64,000 bases of DNA from Bacillus tianshenii (GCA_020524525.2 CP129018.1:1554115-1618114), one strand, 5' to 3'. Shown: positions 9,554-18,708, counted from the stretch's first letter. Notes: generated by a model from the sequence alone, not told the origin. Program-made: numbers and translations.

Positions 9554-11497
9554 TTGCGTTGGGAACCAACTACTGAAGCAATGGAGCAAACACGTTTAGC
9601 TCAATGGATGAAAAAATTAGGTTATGACAATTATGAAGCCTTTCTTGAGTATTCAACTCGCGATACCGAACATTTCTGGGAGCAGGCTGAAAAGGAATTA
9701 GCAATTGAATGGTTTCAGCCTTATACAAATGTCCTTAATACAGAAAATGGTGTTAAGTGGCCAAAATGGTATGAAAATGGGCAATTAAACGCAGCACATG
9801 AATGTGTAGAAAAATGGGCTCAAAAAGAAGAAATGAAAGATGAAACGGCAATTATTTGGGAAAGCGATGATGGAGAAAAACGTATCTTCACGTTTACAGA
9901 GCTTAATGAAGCTGTAGCAAGAACAGCCAATGGCTTTAAGCAACATGGGTTAAAAAAGGGTGATGTGGCCACTATCTATATGCCGATGATTCCTGAAACC
10001 GTTATCTCAATGTTAGCTATTGCAAAGATCGGTGCCATCTCTGCCCCTGCATTTTCAGGCTATGGAGCTGATGCGCTGTCTGTTAGAATGAATGCTGCTG
10101 AAGCAACATTTTTAATTACTGCTGACGGCTTTAAACGTCGCGGAAAAACAGTCCACATGAAAGAAGAAGCTGATAAAGCTGCTGAAGTAACGGCTTCCTT
10201 AAAGCATATGGTCGTCGTCCGTCGTTTAGGTTCAGATATTCCATGGACAGATGAACGAGATATTGATTATAGTAAGCTTGCTAATGCAGAGCCTCTTCAA
10301 CATACAGAAGCAATGAAATCAGATGACCCAGTGATGCTTATCTATACGTCTGGGACAACTGGCAAACCAAAAGGTGCAGTACATACACATGCAGGCTTTC
10401 CGATAAAATCAGCCTTTGATGCAGGGATTGCGATGGACGTGAAGCAAAAGGATTGTCTGTTCTGGTATACAGACATGGGCTGGATGATGGGACCTTTCTT
10501 AATGTTTGGAGGACTTGTCAATGGCGCTTCCATTCTTTTATTTGAAGGGACACCAGATTATCCTAACCCTGACCGTATATGGAAAATCGTTGAGGACCAT
10601 CGTGTTACCCACCTTGGAATCTCGCCAACCCTTATTCGTTCCTTGATGCATTTGGGTGAAGAATGGATTGAACCGTATAGCTTAGAAAACTTACGTGTAA
10701 TCGGCTCAACAGGAGAGCCTTGGAATGTGGAGCCATGGGAATGGTTATTTGATGTTGTCGGGAAGCAGCGTATTCCAATTTTCAACTACTCTGGCGGAAC
10801 AGAAATTTCCGGCGGAATACTTGGCAACGTACTTCTTCGTCCGATTGAGCCGATCAGCTTTAATTCTCCGATTCCCGGCATGGCAGCTGATGTGTTCAAC
10901 GACCAAGGTGAATCGGTATCAAACAGTGTTGGTGAATTGGTAATAACAAAACCATGGGTCGGGATGACAAATGGATTTTGGAAAGAACCAGAGCGCTATG
11001 AGAAAGCATATTGGGACCGTTGGGAAGATACATGGGTTCATGGAGATTGGGTTATTAAAGACGACCGCGGATTTTGGACAATCACAGGACGTTCTGACGA
11101 TATTCTAAATGTAGCTGGAAAACGTCTTGGTCCAGCAGAAATGGAAACAGTTCTCGTTGACCATGAAGAAGTTGTAGAGGCAGGTACGATCGGTGTTCCC
11201 GATGATATTAAAGGGGAAAGTGCTGTATGTTTTGTTGTCCTGCGCAAATCAGCACAACCAAGTGATCAGCTTGCAGCAGAATTAATTACACTTGTAGGAG
11301 ACCGTATGGGAAAAGCATTGAAGCCAAAAGCCATTCACTTTGTATCGGATTTACCGAAAACACGCAATGCAAAAGTAATGCGCAGAATCATGAAAGCTGC
11401 TTTCCTAGGAAAAGATACTGGTGACTTATCAGCGCTTGTAAACCCTGAAGTACTTGAAGAAATTCGTTCATTATCACCAACAACTGAAAAAGCATAA
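9554..11497 (+). CDS. AMP-dependent acyl-CoA synthetase, acetyl/propionyl-CoA synthetase type
   Basis: This 647-residue ANL-superfamily enzyme activates a carboxylic acid to acyl-AMP and then acyl-CoA in the cytoplasm. It has the P-loop YTSGTTGKPKG, the adenine motif NYSGGTE, the hinge motif WVHGDWVIKDDRGFWTITGR and, near the C-terminus, KTRNAKVMRR, where the last Lys is the catalytic and acetylation-prone residue. The start is TTG at 9554 with GGGGGAG six bases upstream. Length and layout are AcsA-like; the pocket could favour acetate, propionate or a longer acid. It is monocistronic, with a possible cre site before it and a terminator after it. Confidence 0.88.
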   Translation: MRWEPTTEAMEQTRLAQWMKKLGYDNYEAFLEYSTRDTEHFWEQAEKELAIEWFQPYTNVLNTENGVKWPKWYENGQLNAAHECVEKWAQKEEMKDETAIIWESDDGEKRIFTFTELNEAVARTANGFKQHGLKKGDVATIYMPMIPETVISMLAIAKIGAISAPAFSGYGADALSVRMNAAEATFLITADGFKRRGKTVHMKEEADKAAEVTASLKHMVVVRRLGSDIPWTDERDIDYSKLANAEPLQHTEAMKSDDPVMLIYTSGTTGKPKGAVHTHAGFPIKSAFDAGIAMDVKQKDCLFWYTDMGWMMGPFLMFGGLVNGASILLFEGTPDYPNPDRIWKIVEDHRVTHLGISPTLIRSLMHLGEEWIEPYSLENLRVIGSTGEPWNVEPWEWLFDVVGKQRIPIFNYSGGTEISGGILGNVLLRPIEPISFNSPIPGMAADVFNDQGESVSNSVGELVITKPWVGMTNGFWKEPERYEKAYWDRWEDTWVHGDWVIKDDRGFWTITGRSDDILNVAGKRLGPAEMETVLVDHEEVVEAGTIGVPDDIKGESAVCFVVLRKSAQPSDQLAAELITLVGDRMGKALKPKAIHFVSDLPKTRNAKVMRRIMKAAFLGKDTGDLSALVNPEVLEEIRSLSPTTEKA

Positions 11498-11512
11498 GCA
11501 TGCGATGCAAAC

Positions 11513-11541
11513 AAAACGGCGTTCTAATAGAACGCCGTTTT
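11513..11541. terminator. Bidirectional terminator
   Basis: A perfect hairpin AAAACGGCGTTC / GAACGCCGTTTT is shared by the converging synthetase and DUF523 genes. Confidence 0.9.
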
Positions 11542-11543
11542 AA

Positions 11544-12518
11544 TTATGCATAATCTCTACCTTTACCAGAATCACTAATTGCAATTAACTCTTTCGGATA
11601 GGGTTGAAAGAAGCTTTGCTGCATTAAATAATCATCATCAAAACGAATAATCCAAGACTTCAATACACCTGTTAAACTGCTTAAAGGAAGCTTCTTATTT
11701 CGATACTGTTCTAACATTTCAAGAAAATATGCCTTCTCTTCAATCCTTAAGCTCTTTGAGAAGTACCCCATAATATGCTCGCAAACATTAATATTTGATG
11801 TATATCGAGCCGCTCGCTTGAATAATTGATACAAACCTTCTTCATACGCCTTGGCGACTTCTTCAATTTGAAACTGCTTATGATTGGCTGTAATTCTCCC
11901 AAGCTCTTTCAGTTTCGTTTGGTTATATGCCATAAATAAATATTTATGTTTTGAATGAAAGGCAATGATCTTTTGGATAGTCGGTGCTTCTTTAATCTCT
12001 CGAAACTCAGCCAACGTAAACAATTTAATAAAGAAATGCTCCCGTATTGTAAAATTCCGCAAACGACCTTCTTCTTCAATTGCTTTTTCCGGGAAATAAT
12101 TAGCAACTCGTCTAGCAAAGTGTCCGCTCGTTTTCCCATCCTTCATTGAACCTTTTTTTGTACTTTTATAAAGGGGAACATCCCTTACACCACAGCTCGG
12201 TGAACGACTTTTTAAAATAAACCCATCTATTTCTCCAAGATTTGAAAGGAAATTTCGAGAAAAACGTTCCATCCTTTCTGTTAAATCAATTTCATTTGAT
12301 GGCTGCATTAAGCGCGGTTCTTCATTTCCACTTACAAGGCGAATTGTTTCCCGCGGGACCCCGAGCCCTATTTCCACTTCAGGACATACAGGAATAAATT
12401 CTACAAACGGCTCTAAGCTTTTTACCGTTTGGTCTGTTATAAGATCTCCACTGTAGCGGCATGCCTCAAATTCAAGACATTTACTGACCACCACACGTGG
12501 CTTTGAAAACTTATTCAT
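11544..12518 (-). CDS. DUF523-DUF1722 (YbbK-YbgA) fusion protein
   Basis: This 324-residue protein has two domains. The N-terminal DUF523 half contains VSKCLEFEACRYSG and CPEVEIGLGVPRE, with conserved cysteines including KSRSPSCGV. The C-terminal DUF1722 (YbgA) half is helical (YNQTKLKELGRITANHKQ). The same fusion is common in bacteria, often near photolyase genes. DUF523 has been linked to sulfur/Fe-S chemistry, but the role is not established. GGAGG lies nine bases before the ATG at 12518; a slightly longer frame is rejected. No photolyase is next to it here. Confidence 0.85.
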   Translation of the reverse strand: MNKFSKPRVVVSKCLEFEACRYSGDLITDQTVKSLEPFVEFIPVCPEVEIGLGVPRETIRLVSGNEEPRLMQPSNEIDLTERMERFSRNFLSNLGEIDGFILKSRSPSCGVRDVPLYKSTKKGSMKDGKTSGHFARRVANYFPEKAIEEEGRLRNFTIREHFFIKLFTLAEFREIKEAPTIQKIIAFHSKHKYLFMAYNQTKLKELGRITANHKQFQIEEVAKAYEEGLYQLFKRAARYTSNINVCEHIMGYFSKSLRIEEKAYFLEMLEQYRNKKLPLSSLTGVLKSWIIRFDDDYLMQQSFFQPYPKELIAISDSGKGRDYA

Positions 12519-12681
12519 CAGTTGAAACCTCCACAAGGCCAATTTACTGATAGTTTACCACTATTAAACATTTTTTAAAAAGATGTATGTTCCATATACC
12601 GCCACAACTTAACAACAGAGATGAAAATATGACTTTTTTACTCCTTAAAAAGTACTTTAGACTATAATTTTTGTCATTATG

Positions 12682-12690
12682 TGGTATAAT
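12682..12690 (+). promoter_or_regulatory. Extended -10 promoter
   Basis: TGGTATAAT is a full TGnTATAAT extended -10 element lying 25 bases before the 38-residue gene. No good -35 hexamer is visible, as expected for extended -10 promoters. Confidence 0.55.
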
Positions 12691-12715
12691 ATGAAGAGAT
12701 GAGGGGGTAATTTGT

Positions 12716-12832
12716 ATGAAGAACTTTGTACCGTTCCTTTTCGAAAAAATAGAAAAATGGTTTGATGAAAACAATATGAAAGTTATCTTTTTTCTTGGAG
12801 TTCTAACAATGTTACGTATGACGTTTGGATAA
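12716..12832 (+). CDS. 38-residue single-helix membrane peptide
   Basis: GAGGGGGT precedes the ATG, an extended -10 promoter lies upstream, and a terminator follows directly, so it is a complete small gene. The product starts MKNFVPFLFEKIEKWFDENN and continues with one hydrophobic helix, KVIFFLGVLTMLRMTFG. It has no known family that I recognise. It is likely a membrane-inserted regulator or stress peptide. Confidence 0.65.
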   Translation: MKNFVPFLFEKIEKWFDENNMKVIFFLGVLTMLRMTFG

Positions 12833-12833
12833 A

Positions 12834-12872
12834 ATGCAGGAGGCCCTAACGCCTCTTGCATTATTTTTTTAT
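12834..12872 (+). terminator. Terminator of the 38-residue gene
   Basis: The hairpin ATGCAGGAGGC / GCCTCTTGCAT is followed by TTATTTTTTTAT. Confidence 0.85.
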
Positions 12873-12874
12873 AA

Positions 12875-12902
12875 TAAAAATACCTCTCTGCTTCCAGAGA
12901 GG
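12875..12902 (-). terminator. Terminator of the 3D-domain gene
   Basis: CCTCTCTG / CAGAGAGG hairpin; on the minus strand it is followed by TATTTTTAT. Confidence 0.8.
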
Positions 12903-12911
12903 CATTTTGCT

Positions 12912-13658
12912 CTATTCAAGAACTTTTACTTTTACTTGCTTTCTACCATATTGAAGCGCTTCTTCTCTACTTGGGATAAAGACATCTATTTTGTTTCCTT
13001 GAATCGCTGAACCAATATCTCCAGCGACAGCAGTTCCATAGCCTTCAACCCATACCTTGGAACCTAAAGGAATAACGTCTGGATCAACTGCAACTACTTT
13101 TTTGTCAGGATTTTCTTTCAAGTTGATTCCCGTACGTGTAATGCCGCTGCATCCTTCACAATTTGCAGTATAAGCTGTACTTGTCATTGTATATTCTGCC
13201 TGCACTTTACTATCAGCGGCATCTAATGTTTGTGGAATAAAGATATTGACTGAGCGCTCATCACTATTCCACTGCACTTGCGCCCCAAATGTTTCGCTTA
13301 CAAAGCGAAGTGGTACAAATACGCGTCCATTTTTAATTTTCGGATTATGCTTAATTTCAAATGGCTTGTCATTAATGAAGGCATCATTTACATCCACAAA
13401 TAATTTTAGTTTCTTTCCATTTTCTTTAGCGAGTACATATCTTTCCTCACTATCCCAATGAACATCAGCATCCAATGTTTCAAACATATCACGAAGAGGT
13501 ATGTATGTTACATCATTTGATATGTATGGCTGTGGTTGAATATTAACCGGATCACCGCCTACTTTCACGCTTACATCATTGCTTGCCTCTGCCGATTGCC
13601 CCATCACAGGTGAGAACGCAAGCATTAACCCTAATGCTGCTGATAAACGACGTTTCAT
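12912..13658 (-). CDS. Secreted 3D-domain cell-wall hydrolase with copper-amine-oxidase-N-like domain
   Basis: This 248-residue protein has a signal peptide ending near residue 25 (SPVMGQSAEAS). A copper amine oxidase N-terminal-like wall-binding domain follows (about 30-125), with two repeats around YIPLRDMFETLDADVHW and FVPLRFVSETFGAQVQW. The C-terminal 3D domain (about 150-248) has TAYTANCEGCSG, the Asp-containing VAVDPDVIPLGS and GDIGSAIQGNKIDVF. The 3D domain is shared with MltA, YocH and YuiC, so a lytic transglycosylase or autolysin role in peptidoglycan turnover is likely. AAGGAGG precedes the ATG. Confidence 0.88.
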   Translation of the reverse strand: MKRRLSAALGLMLAFSPVMGQSAEASNDVSVKVGGDPVNIQPQPYISNDVTYIPLRDMFETLDADVHWDSEERYVLAKENGKKLKLFVDVNDAFINDKPFEIKHNPKIKNGRVFVPLRFVSETFGAQVQWNSDERSVNIFIPQTLDAADSKVQAEYTMTSTAYTANCEGCSGITRTGINLKENPDKKVVAVDPDVIPLGSKVWVEGYGTAVAGDIGSAIQGNKIDVFIPSREEALQYGRKQVKVKVLE

Positions 13659-13756
13659 CGTTCATCCTCCTTTCAAATTGAAAATTGCTATCTATTCGTA
13701 TTCTTTTTTTCGCACATTTCAATTTTTCGTTTTGAACAACTGCATTTAGGGTATAA

Positions 13757-13787
13757 TAAAAAACTCCGCAATAAAATGCGGAGTTTT
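13757..13787 (-). terminator. Terminator of msrAB
   Basis: AAACTCCGCA / TGCGGAGTTT hairpin, overlapping the msrB stop and followed on the minus strand by a T run. Confidence 0.88.
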
Positions 13788-14211
13788 ACTCAAATATTTT
13801 CTTAAATTCTCCATATCCTTCTTTATCCAATTCTTCAACCGGGATAAACCTCAACGCTGCTGAATTGATACAATAACGGAGTCCTGCCGGGGCTGGTCCG
13901 TCTGGAAACACATGACCTAAATGAGAGTCTGCTGTTTTACTGCGTACTTCTGTGCGGCGCATTCCATGACTTAAGTCTAGTATTTCAGATACTTCTTTCT
14001 GCTCAATCGGTTTTGTAAAGCTCGGCCATCCACATCCAGCATCATATTGGTCCTTTGAAGAGAAAAGTGGTTTTCCTGACACGATATCAACATAGATGCC
14101 TTCTTGTTTGTTATTATAATATTCATTTTGAAATGGCGGTTCTGTACCGTTTTCTTGTGTCACTTTATATTGCATTTCCGTTAGCTTTTTTTTCAATTCT
14201 TCTTTCTTCAT
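13786..14211 (-). CDS. msrB: Peptide-methionine (R)-S-oxide reductase
   Basis: This 141-residue cytosolic repair enzyme reduces the R epimer of methionine sulfoxide in proteins. It has the conserved [26 protein letters not shown] and the catalytic cysteine in [11 protein letters not shown]. The zinc-binding CxxC pairs of many MsrB proteins are missing, as in B. subtilis MsrB. The start follows the msrA stop directly (TAA then ATG), so the two are a coupled operon. Confidence 0.97.
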   Translation of the reverse strand: MKKEELKKKLTEMQYKVTQENGTEPPFQNEYYNNKQEGIYVDIVSGKPLFSSKDQYDAGCGWPSFTKPIEQKEVSEILDLSHGMRRTEVRSKTADSHLGHVFPDGPAPAGLRYCINSAALRFIPVEELDKEGYGEFKKIFE

Positions 14212-14757
14212 TTATGCATCTTCCCCCCATTTTGAATGAATGAAAGCTTCGCGTCCTGACCCTTTGCGGAAAGCTTTGTAATGAGCTGGATTTTTCTTAT
14301 AGTAATTTTGATGATAGTCCTCTGCCGGATAGAATGTCTTTGCTGGTAGGATTTCCGTTACAACCGGGTCTTTAAACTTCCCACTCTGCGCAAGCTCTTG
14401 CTTTGACTTTTCAGCAAGCTGTTTTTGCTTCTCGTTATGATAGAAAATCGCTGTTTTATACGATTCACCTCTGTCTCCAAACTGTCCACCAGCGTCGGTC
14501 GGATCAATTTGCTGCCAGAAAACTTGAAGCAGTTTCTTATACGGAAAAACAGCAGGGTTGAAAGTAATTTCCACTGCCTCATAATGGCCTGTTGTATGTG
14601 TACACACTTGTTTATATGTTGGATTTTCAACATGTCCTCCTGTATAGCCTGACACGACTTCTTCAATCCCGTCATACTGATCGAACGGCTTGACCATACA
14701 CCAGAAACAGCCCCCCGCAAATGTTGCCTTTTCAAATTGATTTTGTTCCCCAGTCAT
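14212..14757 (-). CDS. msrA: Peptide-methionine (S)-S-oxide reductase
   Basis: This 181-residue enzyme acts on the S epimer of methionine sulfoxide. The catalytic motif GGCFWC is near residue 15, followed by [13 protein letters not shown], the [11 protein letters not shown] substrate site and [18 protein letters not shown]. The ATG at 14757 is about ten bases after AAAGGTG; the open frame continues upstream but lacks a ribosome site and family similarity. It is first in the msrA-msrB unit. Confidence 0.96.
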   Translation of the reverse strand: MTGEQNQFEKATFAGGCFWCMVKPFDQYDGIEEVVSGYTGGHVENPTYKQVCTHTTGHYEAVEITFNPAVFPYKKLLQVFWQQIDPTDAGGQFGDRGESYKTAIFYHNEKQKQLAEKSKQELAQSGKFKDPVVTEILPAKTFYPAEDYHQNYYKKNPAHYKAFRKGSGREAFIHSKWGEDA

Positions 14758-14968
14758 CTTCAGAACACACCTTTCCAGGAAAGAATATTTTGCTATTTTG
14801 TTTGCACGTATTATATCACGTATGCTTTTCAATTGGCTAAAATTATGCAATAACCTCTCTATCTCCCAAGTATTATTTCACTTCAATTCTTTATCGAAAG
14901 AAAGCTAAAATGTGTTAAACTATTCTTTATACATACTTACTTAATTTATTGTAAAGGGGTCGAAACAA

Positions 14969-15748
14969 ATGAAAGCTATTTTCTTTGATTTAGATGATAC
15001 GCTATTGTGGGATGCAAAAAGTGTAAAAACTGCTTTCGAAAAAACATGTAAAGTTGCGCAAGAAAAAAGCAATGTTGATGCTGAAAAGCTTGAAGAGGCT
15101 GTTCGGGAAGCAGCACGAGAGTTATATGCTTCTTATGAAACTTATGACTTTACTCAAATGATTGGGATTAATCCATTTGAGGGTTTATGGGGTAACTTCT
15201 TAGATGAAGATGAATACTTTAAGAAGTTAAGTGCCATTGTGCCTATCTATCGAAAAGATGCATGGACAAACGGGCTGAATAAGCTTGGAATTAATGACCC
15301 ATCTCTTGGTGAGGAATTGGCCGAGACATTTCCAAAAATGCGACGTGAAAGCCCCTTTGTATATAAAGAAACGTTTGAAGTGCTTGATCAATTAAAAGGT
15401 AAAATACAGCTTCTCTTACTTACAAACGGTTCACCCGATTTGCAAAATGAAAAATTAAAAATCACGCCTGAAATTCCGCCTTATTTTGATCACATTATTA
15501 TTTCTGGAGCATTTGGGCGCGGCAAACCTGACCCATCTATTTTCAAGCATGCACTTGAGCGCTTTAACATTGAACCAGAGGAAGCATTGATGGTTGGTGA
15601 TAATTTAAATACAGATATTAAAGGTGCCAACGCTGCAGGCATTCCATCCGTATGGGTGAACCGTCATCATAAAACAAATGATACAGATGTAAAACCAAAT
15701 TATGAGATTACAAGCTTACATGAATTATTACAGCTTGTATCACTCTAA
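14969..15748 (+). CDS. ysaA: HAD hydrolase, YsaA/phosphoserine phosphatase type
   Basis: A 259-residue haloacid dehalogenase-fold phosphatase: motif [11 protein letters not shown] (two catalytic Asp), motif II LLTNGSP, Lys in [10 protein letters not shown], and motif [14 protein letters not shown]. The long helical cap with [10 protein letters not shown] closely matches B. subtilis YsaA, annotated as a phosphoserine phosphatase. AAAGGGG precedes the ATG. It is monocistronic, ending in a strong terminator. Confidence 0.88.
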   Translation: MKAIFFDLDDTLLWDAKSVKTAFEKTCKVAQEKSNVDAEKLEEAVREAARELYASYETYDFTQMIGINPFEGLWGNFLDEDEYFKKLSAIVPIYRKDAWTNGLNKLGINDPSLGEELAETFPKMRRESPFVYKETFEVLDQLKGKIQLLLLTNGSPDLQNEKLKITPEIPPYFDHIIISGAFGRGKPDPSIFKHALERFNIEPEEALMVGDNLNTDIKGANAAGIPSVWVNRHHKTNDTDVKPNYEITSLHELLQLVSL

Positions 15749-15754
15749 GCAAAC

Positions 15755-15784
15755 AACCCTGTTCCTTAAGGAACAGGGTTTATT
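15755..15784 (+). terminator. Terminator of ysaA
   Basis: Perfect palindrome AACCCTGTTCCTT / AAGGAACAGGGTT followed by a T-rich stretch. Confidence 0.88.
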
Positions 15785-15850
15785 TATGTTTCACATAAGC
15801 GAATGATTTGACATAGATATATAGAAAATAGCGAAATTAGGAGATTTACC

Positions 15851-16093
15851 ATGCCTTTTTACGTAAATATTCACCAATTTAAAGTGAATAGTATGAGCAG
15901 CAATGCATCCATTAATATCGGGCCTGTTAACCACAATAGTCATTCTGCCCATACGAAATGGCTTGGTTCTAATATGTCTGCAGGTGACCACGCGCCTGTA
16001 GACGGGTTTATTATTAATCAATATGTGGATCCAGACACAGCAGACCAAAGCAGCATCGGAAATACAGAAAACCCGTATACAAACCAAGGATAA
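15851..16093 (+). CDS. GerPA/GerPF-family spore germination protein
   Basis: An 80-residue protein with the family plan: start MPFYVNIHQFKVNSMSSNAS, an NIGPVNHNS strand where the family has NFGD-like residues, and the terminal signature VDPDTADQ. GerPA/GerPF proteins belong to the spore coat or inner-coat layer and help germinants pass through it. TTAGGAGA precedes the ATG. It forms a pair with the next gene 13 bases downstream, apart from any gerPABCDEF operon. Confidence 0.85.
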   Translation: MPFYVNIHQFKVNSMSSNASINIGPVNHNSHSAHTKWLGSNMSAGDHAPVDGFIINQYVDPDTADQSSIGNTENPYTNQG

Positions 16094-16106
16094 GGAGGTC
16101 CTCTCT

Positions 16107-16349
16107 ATGCCATTTGGAATCAACATCCTTAATTTTAAAGTAAACGGCGTCACTCAAAATGCGAATGTTGATATCGGTCCAACCGTACAAAACTCACATA
16201 CATCGAATTTAAAATCAAACGGCGCCTGCTTTACACAAGGCGATTTTTCATTTGCAAATTCAGTTATGTATAACGGCTTTATCGACCCTGATATTAGTGA
16301 TCAAGACCAAATCGCAAACCCGTCTGCACCTGTAGCGGGCCAATTTTAA
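16107..16349 (+). CDS. GerPA/GerPF-family spore germination protein, second copy
   Basis: This 80-residue paralogue of the preceding gene starts MPFGINILNFKVNGVTQNA, has NVDIGPTVQNSHTS, and ends with the signature IDPDISDQDQIANPS. The ATG at 16107 follows AAGGAGG at good distance, so the longer in-frame extension overlapping the upstream gene is wrong. The pair probably arose by tandem duplication and should be expressed during spore-coat formation. Confidence 0.85.
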   Translation: MPFGINILNFKVNGVTQNANVDIGPTVQNSHTSNLKSNGACFTQGDFSFANSVMYNGFIDPDISDQDQIANPSAPVAGQF

Positions 16350-16366
16350 TTCAATAACGCGAGATT

Positions 16367-16400
16367 ACGCTGAACCACGTACAGTCGGTTCAGCGTTTTT
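16367..16400 (+). terminator. Terminator of the gerP-like pair
   Basis: ACGCTGAACC / GGTTCAGCGT followed by TTTTT. The 3' arm overlaps the stop codon of the converging MBL gene, so one structure serves two roles. Confidence 0.88.
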
Positions 16401-17250
16401 GATAGCCTTGGACAAAATAAATAAGCTCTTCAAGCTCCTCTGTCGAAATCTCTCTGTTAAGTTTTCCTTCAAATGCTTTTATCATTTTTCTGCGGTCACC
16501 TTGATGTTCTTCACAAAGCTCAGCAAACATTTGCAACCGATTCATTTCCAAGACGAATTCTTCTCTAGCCTGTGCCTTCCAATGTCCATATACAAACCAT
16601 TTGGCATCATACTGCAAAAGTTTCTTTGCAATGCGACTAGCTTCACCAACCGTGTAGTGCCATTTTTCTGCATACATTTTTTGCGCCGTACAATCCGCGA
16701 TAAACAAAACTTTTTCTTCTGGAATATAAACAACGGAATGATCCTCAGCGTGATCACCACCGATATGCTCAATTACACAATGGATGCCGCCAAGGTCGAT
16801 ATCAAGCTTTTTTTCGAACGTCAGCGTTGGGAGCTTAATCGTAATGTCCCGGTTATGACCGAATTCTTTTCTTATATGTTCTGCACAAATTTCAATTTCT
16901 TCCCCGCTTTTTACCCGCTTATCAATGGCTTCATCTGTCCATGCTAGCTCTTTCATCCATTCTAGCTTCTTTTTCGTCTTAACATGAGCAATCGAAATTG
17001 TGTTAAAAGCATTTAGCCCAAATACATGGTCCCAATGCCAATGCGTCAGCACAGTCCAACGAATTGGGGCAACCTTCTTTCTTTCCAGCTCCCGTAACAA
17101 CATGTTCGCATGAGCTTCTGAATTACCAGCATCAATAATTAATGTTGCTCTCTTGCCAGAAACAGCACCTAAGATGGGGCGGTCTGTTTCATGGTCTGGT
17201 GGTAAATAGAAAATACGCTCTGTTAGCTGCTGTAAACCTTCTTTCATCAT
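16390..17250 (-). CDS. MBL-fold metallohydrolase
   Basis: A 286-residue metallo-beta-lactamase-fold protein with the metal motif THWHWDH at about residue 70, a further His in EHIGGDHAEDHS, Asp in LFIADCT and His in YGHWKA. Together these can hold two metal ions. The C-terminal helix bundle (about 225-286) is not part of the core. The family includes hydrolases of thioesters, nucleotides and lactones; the substrate here is unknown. AGGAGGG precedes the ATG. Confidence 0.85.
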   Translation of the reverse strand: MMKEGLQQLTERIFYLPPDHETDRPILGAVSGKRATLIIDAGNSEAHANMLLRELERKKVAPIRWTVLTHWHWDHVFGLNAFNTISIAHVKTKKKLEWMKELAWTDEAIDKRVKSGEEIEICAEHIRKEFGHNRDITIKLPTLTFEKKLDIDLGGIHCVIEHIGGDHAEDHSVVYIPEEKVLFIADCTAQKMYAEKWHYTVGEASRIAKKLLQYDAKWFVYGHWKAQAREEFVLEMNRLQMFAELCEEHQGDRRKMIKAFEGKLNREISTEELEELIYFVQGYQKR

Positions 17251-17313
17251 TTGTGTCCCTCCTTCCTCATTCTGATCTTTTTATTATACCAAACAAAAAA
17301 CATTGAATCAGAC

Positions 17314-18007
17314 TTAGGCTTTGAGCGTTTTTTTCGTAGAGGGAGGTCGACTATATTTATTGATAAACCAAATTAATAACGGAACAAGAATCATTGTCGG
17401 CAAAAACCATAGCCATACATTTGTTGAGTCAATCTGAAGCAGTCGCGGTCCACCGAACACAGTAAATGCAGTTATCGTAGAAATCGAACAGCTCATCATC
17501 CCTGTTATATGTTCAACGATCCATTGACGATGATTTTTTATTGGGCGAAGCCAATAAGCCAATTGACCTATTCCTAAGAAAATACCGATAAGTGGGAAAT
17601 ATTGAATAAGTGGATCTTTCTCTACCCATCCGAACAATATGGCTCCAAGTGCACTTAATAAAAGAAGCAAACGCAAATAATAAATCTCCGATATTCCAAT
17701 GAACGTTTTGTTTCTTCTTAAAGCGAAGAACCCGAATACCGTAATAAGCAGTTGAAGAACTTAGCACGCTAATAAAAATCAAAAAAATTGAAAAGGATAT
17801 TCGCTCTACTGAAGCGTCTCCATCCAAAAAAACTCGATGCAACGCCATGTAAAACGCCGAGATTGAAACAATTCCCATCGCCCAAACATATATCCAGCCT
17901 ATACGGTTGTGCCATTTTCCACCTTTCTTTGTGACAAGCGGAAGCCAAAATAATAATAACGCCGAAAAGCCAGCAGCAATATGGAGGACCAAAAATAATT
18001 CAAACAC
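17314..18007 (-). pseudogene. DUF2306-like membrane protein, frameshifted
   Basis: The gene starts at a GTG (18007) after AAAGGAG with FELFLVLHIAAGFSALLLFW, and has several helices up to RFKKKQNVHWNIGDLL. It then loses frame near 17675-17685. The continuation, LLLLLSALGAILFGWVEK through IWFINKYSRPP, lies in the next frame down to 17314. Removing one T from a TTT run restores one reading frame of about 230 residues with seven or so helices. It is either a real frameshift or a sequencing error. The gene is divergent from a TetR repressor and shares its double operator. Confidence 0.75.
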
Positions 18008-18033
18008 ATTCCCCACTCCTTTTGTTATTTGTT

Positions 18034-18099
18034 TCATTATATGATACCGACCGTCGGTTTGTAAAGCATTTTACAAACCGTCGCGCGGTATTTTATAAT
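18034..18099. promoter_or_regulatory. Divergent promoters with two TetR-type operators
   Basis: The palindromes ACCGACCGTCGGT (18046-18058) and ACCGTCGCGCGGT (18077-18089) sit symmetrically. Each lies in the 18-bp spacer of a promoter. Plus strand: TTTACA at 18070 and TATAAT at 18094, reading into tetR. Minus strand: TTTACA at 18065 and TATAAT at 18041, reading into the membrane gene. Binding of the TetR protein should silence both directions. Confidence 0.82.
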
Positions 18100-18121
18100 G
18101 ATAAAGAAAGGAGCATCTATC

Positions 18122-18706
18122 ATGTCACATATTTATCAAAATGAGAGCTTTCAACGCATCCTAACAATTACCGAAAACCTTATCCAGGAAAAGGGCTGCC
18201 ATAAAACAACGTTAAAAGATATTATTGAAAGCAGCGGGATGTCAAAAGGAGCAATCTATCATTACGTAAAAAGTAAAAATGAACTGCTTGGTCATGTGTT
18301 AAAAGCCCAGCTTGAAGCCGTTAACCAACAATTCCAGCAAAAAGTGCAACAACAAACATCACAAGAGCTTGGCGCCCCGCTTGAAGCTTCTGTTGACAGC
18401 TTTATCCTTGATAAAGACAGTGTTTCAAATAAGATTTTTATTTACTTATTAGGTTATCGAGATGATCCAAAGATTGCTCAGCTTCTTCAAGAATTACATG
18501 ACACATTTTTAAATCAATCGATTGAATGGATTCAAACAGGAATTGATTATGGTGTTATCCCAAGCAACTTAGACGCAAAAGCGGTTTCTGAAAAATTTCT
18601 CACGCTCGGATATGGCTTACGCATCTACTCCTCAGCAAGTGGGGAACAACCACCTTTTTCAAAGGAAGATATCTATCAATTTATGTTTCAAATGCTGAAA
18701 AAATGA
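18122..18706 (+). CDS. TetR-family transcriptional repressor
   Basis: This 194-residue regulator has an N-terminal helix-turn-helix (TTLKDIIESSGMSKGAIYHY, about residues 27-46) and a helical ligand domain. The ATG at 18122 follows AAAGGAG; a frame starting at 18098 would begin inside the -10 box and is rejected. It is transcribed away from the frameshifted membrane gene and flanked by two palindromes inside both promoters, which supports autoregulation and control of that gene. The inducer is unknown. Confidence 0.9.
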   Translation: MSHIYQNESFQRILTITENLIQEKGCHKTTLKDIIESSGMSKGAIYHYVKSKNELLGHVLKAQLEAVNQQFQQKVQQQTSQELGAPLEASVDSFILDKDSVSNKIFIYLLGYRDDPKIAQLLQELHDTFLNQSIEWIQTGIDYGVIPSNLDAKAVSEKFLTLGYGLRIYSSASGEQPPFSKEDIYQFMFQMLKK

Positions 18707-18708
18707 CG

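Noticed and set aside
15791-16153. 120-codon antisense frame over the first gerP-like gene
   Set aside because: It covers the real gene on the other strand and has no ribosome site.
17660-17700. Programmed frameshift in the DUF2306-like gene
   Set aside because: No slippery heptamer with a downstream pseudoknot or internal ribosome site is evident; a one-base insertion is simpler.
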